DNA of 12,125 bases, from positions 1 through 12,125 of the forward strand of contig JAGORP010000066.1 of NCBI GenBank assembly GCA_018062725.1, read 5' to 3'. This DNA comes from Flavobacterium sp. (GTDB lineage: Bacteria > Bacteroidota > Bacteroidia > Flavobacteriales > Flavobacteriaceae). The notes beneath the pieces were generated by a model that was not told the origin of the DNA, ran no database searches, and was given only the letters and a program-made list of their open reading frames with translations. A program made the translations under genes and the position numbers. Every line of letters begins with the position of its first letter. Positions within the stretch are counted from its first letter, which is position 1. This document shows, piece after piece, positions 7,518 through 12,125 of this stretch.

Positions 7518-7829
7518 ATGGCATTAATCCAAATTACCCAAGAAACAAGTAAGACAACAGCCGTAGAAGCAAATGTCTATTCAGCACAGATAAATACGTT
7601 CGCAGTTACAGAGGCGGCCGGAGCTGAATTTTCCTTTACCGTAAACTGTAATAAATTATATGACGATGCTTTTCCGCAAGTCGGTGTGGTTTACGCTGGC
7701 ACAGGAACGCCTTACGTAACAGTCGTTTCAAGAACTCGTTTCTCGTGCGTATTGAAAGTAAAGAATATTCACAGTTCAGCCGCGTTCAATGGCTCAGTCG
7801 GAATATTTTTCAAAGTTCAGCCTAACTAA
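7518..7829 (+). CDS. Small beta-rich virion-like protein
   Basis: This 103-residue protein has no signal peptide or membrane segment, and its alternating hydrophobic pattern (EFSFTVNCNKLY, VGVVYAG, RFSCVLKVKNI, GSVGIFFKVQ) suggests a single beta-sandwich. It is the last gene of the operon, 23 bases before a strong terminator. The upstream 20 bases are almost entirely A with a few T, a start context common in Bacteroidetes where Shine-Dalgarno sequences are rarely used. It is probably a head or tail decoration or fibre-associated protein by context. It is not recognised as a named family. Confidence 0.6.
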   Translation: MALIQITQETSKTTAVEANVYSAQINTFAVTEAAGAEFSFTVNCNKLYDDAFPQVGVVYAGTGTPYVTVVSRTRFSCVLKVKNIHSSAAFNGSVGIFFKVQPN

Positions 7830-7851
7830 GCCGAACCAAAACAAACATTAC

Positions 7852-7884
7852 AACCAACTGTTTTAATCGGCAGTTGGTTTTTTT
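7852..7884 (+). terminator. Rho-independent terminator before terminase
   Basis: AACCAACTG (7852-7860) is the exact reverse complement of CAGTTGGTT (7871-7879). It gives a 9-bp stem with a 10-base loop that runs into seven T residues (7878-7884). It closes the lysis and tail operon. The terminase ATG follows only 23 bases later. Confidence 0.9.
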
Positions 7885-7907
7885 AATCTAATTGAATTGA
7901 ATAAGGA

Positions 7908-10550
7908 ATGAAGAATCTCTCGGGGGATCTCGAAATAGCAATCGACGACGCTATCAATGTCTTGCAAATGGAGGTTGATGTCGACGGCGTTGACTCTGAT
8001 AAGCTCGCGAAACTTCTGCAATCAAAGACAGAAGGCTTTCTCTATACAAAAGAGTTGATATTGGATTGGCAAGGTTCGCAAAACTCGCCAAGTCAAGTAA
8101 AATTGCGCAAGTATATCGAGAAGCTTATAAAATCTGGGCATAACTCAATTGAAACATTACGTCAAGCTTTAAGAAAAAAAATCACTGAAGTTGATCCTGA
8201 AAAAATTGGACTCTCAATTAAGTCAAAGCCAATTTTATTCAAAGGAATAAATAGCATTAACACTTCAATAATTGAACTTCAAAATCAATTAGATGCGGAC
8301 AATATAGATTTAAAGGCGCGTGAATTTTCCGTTGGATTTCCAGAAAAATTTGCAAACCAAGAACTTTATCCGAAAAAAAATTATCATAAGGAATGGCTCG
8401 ACGAGAAAACAGGCGCCATAATGATTGATCCCTTAGGATCAAAAGGAGAAGTTATCGTTCTCGATAATCTAAAGATAATGCTTCCGGCTTTACCGAGAAA
8501 TAAAAAAGATGTTCTTTTCAGTAACCTTCCTAAAGAAGAACAGTATTGGAGAAGGCAGGAGGTTCCTTCTGGACTCACCCCTGAAACACAAGAAGTCTAT
8601 ACCGAGTATATTTTAAAAGAATTTAAAAGACGTCGAGAAGGCGTGTGGTTTATGAATAATGGTGTTCCCACGTGGCTTACGCCTGCTCATTACTTAGGAC
8701 TACAATGGAACGAAATGCTGGAAACAGGCGGATTTAAAGAATTTCGGCTCGCGCAAGCCACGATGTATTATTTTGCACTCGCTTGTATATGCGATCCAAG
8801 ATCGGTTGGAATGATTTTTTGTAAAGGAAGACGGACAGGATTTACTGAAATGGTACTTGACCACATTGTGGACAAATCTACAAGCACAAAGAACGCGAAG
8901 TTTGGTATTACGTCCAAAACTGAAAAGGATGCAATCAGCGCCTTCTTAAAGTATTCCTACGTGGTTCAGAATTTACCGTTTTTCTTTATTCCTGTCGTGA
9001 AAGGAAAGATCGATGATATAAATAAAATGGTATTCGGAAAGCCATCTGATAACTCAAAGGCCGCTAAAAAGATAAAAGATACTTCCACAAAAGATTACTT
9101 AAATACAATTGTCGACTATCGTGCGACCGCTACACTTGCTTATGACTCTATCGGTATGGATATGTATCTCGGGGATGAAGCGGGAAAATGGGAACGTCCA
9201 AACAATTATGTAGATCATTGGAATAACTTGAAACCAACACTCGTTCAGGGCGCTAGAGTAAAGGGTAAAGCATTGATTGGTAGCACATTAAATCCTTATT
9301 TGAAGGGAGGTAAAGAGTTTCAAGAGATGTATTACGGATCCGATGTAACACAACGAAATCATAATGATAATACTCCAACCGGTTTATATTCATTCTTCTT
9401 GCCAGCGCATAAAAATTATGAAAGGTTCACGGATGTTTATGGCGTATGTCACGAAGTTCTGCAACCTGGGGAATCATTTATTAATTCCCAGAACATAAAA
9501 CAGACAATAGGTTCACTGCAATATCTTGAAAACGAATTCAAGTCTGCAAAATCTATGGGCGGAAAAGCTTACAATAATACTCGAAGATTAGATCCTGTGA
9601 CAATCGATGATGCATTCCGCGACGAACTCGCTACTCAATTATTCGACGTTGAAAAGATTAATGCTCAATTAAAATTTAATCGCGACGTCAGGATTGAAGA
9701 AACGTTGGTCAGAGGAAATTTTTATTGGAAAGATAATATAAAAGACACAATTGTCGAATGGAAACCACAGCCACAGGGACGATTTTTAATTTCGTGGTTT
9801 CCGCCAAAAGAAATGCAAAACAAGTGGATAACGAAACCTATTTTTGGGGTAATGACCAAATGTCCAGCCTTTGAGTATGCTGCCTGTGGCGCGGATAGTT
9901 ACGATCAGACTGCGGTAATTGATGCTAAACTCGTTTCTACTGAAAACGGAACAGAATGGTCACTTGGCTCAAAAGGAGCAATTCACGGATTGACAGGATT
10001 GAATATGGGTGATATTCCAAGTAATTACTTTTTCTTAGAATATATTGCTCGGCCTAAGTCAGCAGAAACCTTCTTTGAAGATTGTTTAATGGCAACGATT
10101 TTTTATTCAATCCCTATTCTTATAGAGAATAATAAAAAGATGCTATTAAAGCATTATAAAACTCGTGGGTATAGAGGATATTCAATAACACGATTCGACA
10201 AACTCATTAATAGGCTCTCTCCTGACGAAAAAGAACTTGGGGGTTATCCAAGTAGCGGTGAGGACTCAAAGATTCGGCACTGGTCAGGATTAGAGTCGTA
10301 CATCAATAAATACATTGGAGAATATTACAAAGAAGATGATGTTAACGCAATTCGAGAAGAAGGAGAAATGGGTTCAATGCCATTTCAAAGAACACTTCAA
10401 GATTGGCTAAAATTCAATCCCGAGAAAAGAACTGCATTTGACGCGTCTATGTCATCGGGATTGGCTATTATGGGTATCAATAGAAATATGTATGCTGTCA
10501 AATCAGAGGCGCCAAAAGCGTCGTTTGGATTCCGAATGTACCAAAATTAA
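7908..10550 (+). CDS. terL: Terminase large subunit, crAss-like type
   Basis: This is an 880-residue packaging motor with ATPase and nuclease halves. Walker A is KGRRTGFTEM (residues 306-315), in the deviant form common in terminases, and Walker B is MYLGDE (419-424) with Asp423 and the catalytic Glu424. The C-terminal nuclease shows CGADSYDQTA (660-669, first metal-binding Asp663), FLEYIARP (709-716), and the late block FDASMSSGLAIMG (844-856), all typical of RNase H-like terminase nucleases. IPILIENNK (735-743) followed by YKTRGYRGY is also family-like. About 300 residues precede Walker A, longer than in most terminases, though large terminases occur in crAss-like phages. The enzyme pumps DNA into the prohead through the portal, whose gene is next on this strand. 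No promoter is evident between the preceding terminator and this ATG. Confidence 0.93.
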   Translation: MKNLSGDLEIAIDDAINVLQMEVDVDGVDSDKLAKLLQSKTEGFLYTKELILDWQGSQNSPSQVKLRKYIEKLIKSGHNSIETLRQALRKKITEVDPEKIGLSIKSKPILFKGINSINTSIIELQNQLDADNIDLKAREFSVGFPEKFANQELYPKKNYHKEWLDEKTGAIMIDPLGSKGEVIVLDNLKIMLPALPRNKKDVLFSNLPKEEQYWRRQEVPSGLTPETQEVYTEYILKEFKRRREGVWFMNNGVPTWLTPAHYLGLQWNEMLETGGFKEFRLAQATMYYFALACICDPRSVGMIFCKGRRTGFTEMVLDHIVDKSTSTKNAKFGITSKTEKDAISAFLKYSYVVQNLPFFFIPVVKGKIDDINKMVFGKPSDNSKAAKKIKDTSTKDYLNTIVDYRATATLAYDSIGMDMYLGDEAGKWERPNNYVDHWNNLKPTLVQGARVKGKALIGSTLNPYLKGGKEFQEMYYGSDVTQRNHNDNTPTGLYSFFLPAHKNYERFTDVYGVCHEVLQPGESFINSQNIKQTIGSLQYLENEFKSAKSMGGKAYNNTRRLDPVTIDDAFRDELATQLFDVEKINAQLKFNRDVRIEETLVRGNFYWKDNIKDTIVEWKPQPQGRFLISWFPPKEMQNKWITKPIFGVMTKCPAFEYAACGADSYDQTAVIDAKLVSTENGTEWSLGSKGAIHGLTGLNMGDIPSNYFFLEYIARPKSAETFFEDCLMATIFYSIPILIENNKKMLLKHYKTRGYRGYSITRFDKLINRLSPDEKELGGYPSSGEDSKIRHWSGLESYINKYIGEYYKEDDVNAIREEGEMGSMPFQRTLQDWLKFNPEKRTAFDASMSSGLAIMGINRNMYAVKSEAPKASFGFRMYQN

Positions 10551-10559
10551 TATCCAAAC
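10523..10559. repeat. Inverted repeat spanning the convergent stop codons
   Basis: GTTTGGAT (10523-10530) is the exact reverse complement of ATCCAAAC (10552-10559), with a 21-base loop that contains both overlapping stop codons of terminase and endonuclease. Neither strand has a long T-tract after the stem, so it is at best a weak bidirectional terminator. It could also be chance. Confidence 0.35.
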
Positions 10560-11206
10560 AAAATCTCATTAACTTTAGCCATATCTTTTATAACCCCTCT
10601 TTTGCTCACAACAGAGTCGAAACATAGGCCTTTCTCAATACAATCTACTACATATTGACGTATTTTTGACGCTTGTTCAATAAGACAATATGATCCTAAG
10701 TTATAAGATTTGCCATTGAAGTAAATTGTAGCGGTAAATTTCTTTCCTTTATTAGATGGGTATATACCTAAAGTTCCTGATTTGTTTACCATATCTTTTG
10801 ATACATTCTGCCTATTATTTAAAATCTGTAAGTTAAAAAGCGTATTGTCGGTTTTGATATTATTTTTGTGATCTACTAACATAGCGTAGCCGCCATTTAG
10901 AGTATGGTTTAGAAAGTTTATTGCCATTTGTTGGTGTACTTTTAAATTTGGCTTGATACCGTTTTTACTCAGCTTGACTTTTAAGTATCCATCAGTGTTA
11001 AAATTCTGCACTAAAATTCTTTCTGGAATGTGTTGTTTTCCGCTAAAGTTTTTCCGCCACCTATCTAAAGATTTTATTCTTCCTAACGTGCTGATTTCGT
11101 AATGACCTTCGTAATCTTTTACAGAAATCCATTCCTCCAAACACTCCATTCCTAAATCGTTTAAATAAACGATATTTTCTAAATTAAGATTTTTATAATA
11201 TTCCAT
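10547..11206 (-). CDS. HNH homing endonuclease (NUMOD4-HNH-AP2)
   Basis: This is a 219-residue protein on the opposite strand to every other gene. Domains in order: NUMOD4 (about residues 24-49, EEWISVKDYEGHYEIS then LGRIKSL); HNH_3 nuclease (about 75-134, with His91 in VHQQMA, Asp112-His113 in VDHKNN, and Asn125 in NTLFNLQILNN); and a C-terminal AP2-like DNA-binding domain (about 143-190, GTLGIYPSNKGKKFTATI). Such proteins cut a specific site in phage genomes lacking the gene, and repair copies the gene in. It appears intact. Its stop overlaps the terminase stop tail to tail (TTAA, 10547-10550). No intron signature interrupts a gene here, so it is a free-standing homing gene. The start at 11206 is preferred because it is the first ATG after the leader. 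Met20 is an alternative that also keeps NUMOD4. Confidence 0.92.
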   Translation of the reverse strand: MEYYKNLNLENIVYLNDLGMECLEEWISVKDYEGHYEISTLGRIKSLDRWRKNFSGKQHIPERILVQNFNTDGYLKVKLSKNGIKPNLKVHQQMAINFLNHTLNGGYAMLVDHKNNIKTDNTLFNLQILNNRQNVSKDMVNKSGTLGIYPSNKGKKFTATIYFNGKSYNLGSYCLIEQASKIRQYVVDCIEKGLCFDSVVSKRGVIKDMAKVNEILFGY

Positions 11207-11226
11207 ATACCTATTTTAAACAGAAA

Positions 11227-11341
11227 TCCCGTGACTAAAAATCAGGCTTGGACGTCTGCTTTCAAGTACGGGAAATCGTATTTGTCTTTTCGGTGAGTTT
11301 CAGTTTACAGCGTCCAAGCATAAACTTCTACTCGACAAATA
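11227..11341 (-). other. Interleaved inverted repeats in endonuclease leader (candidate structured RNA)
   Basis: Three complementary pairs interlock. TATTTGTC (11279-11286) pairs with GACAAATA (11334-11341). GCTTGGACG (11246-11254) pairs with CGTCCAAGC (11311-11319). TCCCGT plus ACT (11227-11232 and 11234-11236, one bulged base) pairs with AGTACGGGA (11265-11273). The order is A, B, A', C, B', C', so neighbouring helices cross as in pseudoknots. On the minus strand this lies directly before the endonuclease ATG. On the plus strand it lies before the portal promoter. The complementarity is seen directly. That it is an RNA, and on which strand, is inference. It does not fit a tRNA or an obvious group I core. 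Confidence 0.45.
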
Positions 11342-11359
11342 TAACAAATTCCAAATATA
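11336..11359 (-). promoter_or_regulatory. Candidate -7 boxes for the endonuclease gene
   Basis: Read on the minus strand, TATATTTG occurs twice (11336-11343 and 11352-11359), both exact matches to TAnnTTTG. No recognisable -33 element lies at standard distance for either. The box at 11352-11359 would start a transcript near 11345, keeping all of the interleaved repeats in the leader. The second partly overlaps the plus-strand AATATACAT element by one base. The AT-rich context makes chance matches possible. Confidence 0.4.
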
Positions 11360-11385
11360 ATATACATCAAATCTATATTATATTT
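11353..11385. repeat. 12-bp AT-only inverted repeat at the portal promoter
   Basis: AAATATAATATA (11353-11364) is the exact reverse complement of TATATTATATTT (11374-11385), with a 9-base spacer. It covers the plus-strand upstream element and touches the -7 box, and also covers a minus-strand -7 box, so it could be an operator for both directions. Low sequence complexity weakens the case. Confidence 0.35.
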
Positions 11386-11392
11386 ATATTTG
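11359..11392 (+). promoter_or_regulatory. Portal gene promoter (shared two-element type)
   Basis: AATATACAT (11359-11367), 17 bases, then TATATTTG (11385-11392), an exact Bacteroidetes -7 box. Both elements and their spacing are identical to those at 1653-1686. Similarity continues downstream: A-A-ATTATA at 11397-11404 here versus A-G-ATTATA at 1691-1698 there, again at the same distance. The leader to the ATG at 11416 is short. It allows portal expression independent of terminase read-through across the endonuclease insertion. Confidence 0.75.
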
Positions 11393-11415
11393 CTGTAAAT
11401 TATAGCCCCAAAACT

Positions 11416-12125
11416 ATGTCAGAATACTCAAACAAGGGATTGAATATCACAGCTTCTTGCAGTTTCCCAAGTCAACTTGCGCCTTATTCTGAAAAAAAAG
11501 ATGAATCATTTGGACTTGATGTAGCGAGAGCAATAGAATCTGAATGGTTTTATGGTAACGGCGGTGGCTGTAAATTCTACACTTCCCGAAGCGAAATGTT
11601 ATTGCGTCGCGCTTATGCCAAAGGAATCCAACCGATGCATAAATACTTTACTGGACTCGGTACAAACGGCGATAAATCATATTTAAACCTACCACAAAAG
11701 CCAATTTCCATTATTCCAAAACTCGTTGCGATGGTATGCAATGGTATGGCCGAAAGAGACTATGTCATAAAAGCAAATGCGATTGACAAACTTTCTCAAA
11801 ATAAACGAAAAGATTACCGTGACCGAGTTGAAAATGATTTTCTCGCCAAAGATATTATTGTAAAAGCTCAAGAAACATTAGGTGCTGATATTGGAACGAT
11901 GCCATTGGACCAACTTCCTGAAACAAACGAAGAACTTGATTTGCACATGCAGTTGAAGTACAAACCTTCTATTGAGATTTCTGCAGAAGTAGCTATTGAT
12001 GTTGTATTTCAAGAAAACGAATATAAAGAAACTGTTGCTTCAAGAAACCGAAAAGATTTAACTGTTTTAGGTGTAGCGTGGGCAAAACACGACTTTATAC
12101 CGACACGTGGAATTGTACAGAAATA
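11416..12125 (+). CDS. Portal protein, crAss-like type, 3' partial
   Basis: The frame runs open from the ATG at 11416 to the window end (236 complete codons), so the gene is cut by the window and not by a stop. Recognisable blocks are EWFYGNGGGCKFYTSRSEM (43-61), YAKGIQPMHKYF (67-78), SYLNLPQKPISIIPKLV (88-104) and VCNGMAERDYVIKANAID (107-124). They resemble the start of portal proteins of crAss-like phages as I remember them. The place directly after terminase on the same strand is the usual one for a portal, the dodecameric ring at the capsid vertex through which the terminase pumps DNA. It has its own promoter. Much of the protein, usually several hundred residues more, lies outside. Confidence 0.8.
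   Translation, partial: MSEYSNKGLNITASCSFPSQLAPYSEKKDESFGLDVARAIESEWFYGNGGGCKFYTSRSEMLLRRAYAKGIQPMHKYFTGLGTNGDKSYLNLPQKPISIIPKLVAMVCNGMAERDYVIKANAIDKLSQNKRKDYRDRVENDFLAKDIIVKAQETLGADIGTMPLDQLPETNEELDLHMQLKYKPSIEISAEVAIDVVFQENEYKETVASRNRKDLTVLGVAWAKHDFIPTRGIVQK

Noticed and set aside
11227..11319. HDV-like ribozyme topology
   Set aside because: The A/B/A'/B' order fits in principle, but only 10 bases separate B from A', too few for the P3 hairpin, and the first helix does not begin with G.
11246..11320. tRNA-like span: GCTTGGA and TCCAAGC as a 7-bp acceptor stem 75 bases overall, with an unpaired A after it
   Set aside because: On neither strand do the positions expected for D, anticodon or T arms pair, and no TTCRA loop is present at the right place. 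The pair is better explained as part of the interleaved repeats.
11207..11345. Group I intron around the HNH gene
   Set aside because: Crossing helices are present, but the spacing leaves no room for P4-P6 or P8. Terminase and portal are each uninterrupted, and the endonuclease is antisense to the flanking genes. No exon to splice is visible.
10541..11360. Direct repeats (TCCAAA with AT-rich flanks) as target duplication around the endonuclease gene
   Set aside because: Only six bases match in AT-rich DNA. Homing genes do not normally make target duplications.
11689..11871. 60-codon minus-strand frame inside the portal gene
   Set aside because: It is a short frame fully within a strongly supported forward coding region.
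1..12125. CRISPR array, insertion sequence or complete tRNA gene
   Set aside because: No regularly spaced repeats, transposase motifs, terminal inverted repeats or tRNA cloverleaf were found on reading both strands.

Overview
The window is a stretch of tailed-phage genome (or prophage) from a Bacteroidetes host. Three things point there: AT-rich DNA, AT-rich start contexts without Shine-Dalgarno sequences, and -7 promoter boxes of the Bacteroidetes form TAnnTTTG. The large terminase followed by a portal-like protein resembles the packaging module of crAss-like phages (Crassvirales), closest in flavour to those of environmental flavobacteria. That taxonomic placement rests on remembered family resemblance, not on a search.

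Layout. Bases 1-1560 are the 3' part of a beta-helix tailspike gene, closed by a strong intrinsic terminator (1586-1616). A promoter at 1653-1686 then starts a tightly packed forward operon (1732-7829). It begins with a lysis cassette: holin-like protein, coiled-coil membrane protein, small membrane protein, GH73 endolysin and a long spanin-like protein. It continues with tail and virion genes: a 698-residue fibre, a small conserved-looking protein, a protein with GroES-like sequence, a 256-residue tail protein and a small beta-rich protein. A second terminator (7852-7884) ends this operon only 23 bases before the large terminase gene (7908-10550).

A free-standing HNH homing endonuclease (10547-11206, minus strand) sits between terminase and portal, its stop codon overlapping the terminase stop. 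Between it and the portal lies a 209-base intergenic region. It holds candidate -7 boxes for the endonuclease, a set of interleaved inverted repeats in the endonuclease leader, and a promoter for the portal. The portal promoter shares two elements with identical spacing (AATATACAT, 17 bases, TATATTTG) with the promoter at 1653-1686. The portal gene (11416 onward) runs off the window.

Together the genes cover packaging motor, portal, host recognition and lysis, i.e. late functions. The best candidates for something new are the shared two-element promoter, the interlocked inverted repeats upstream of the homing endonuclease, and the GroES-like protein inside a tail operon. I did not find a convincing new defence or regulatory system.
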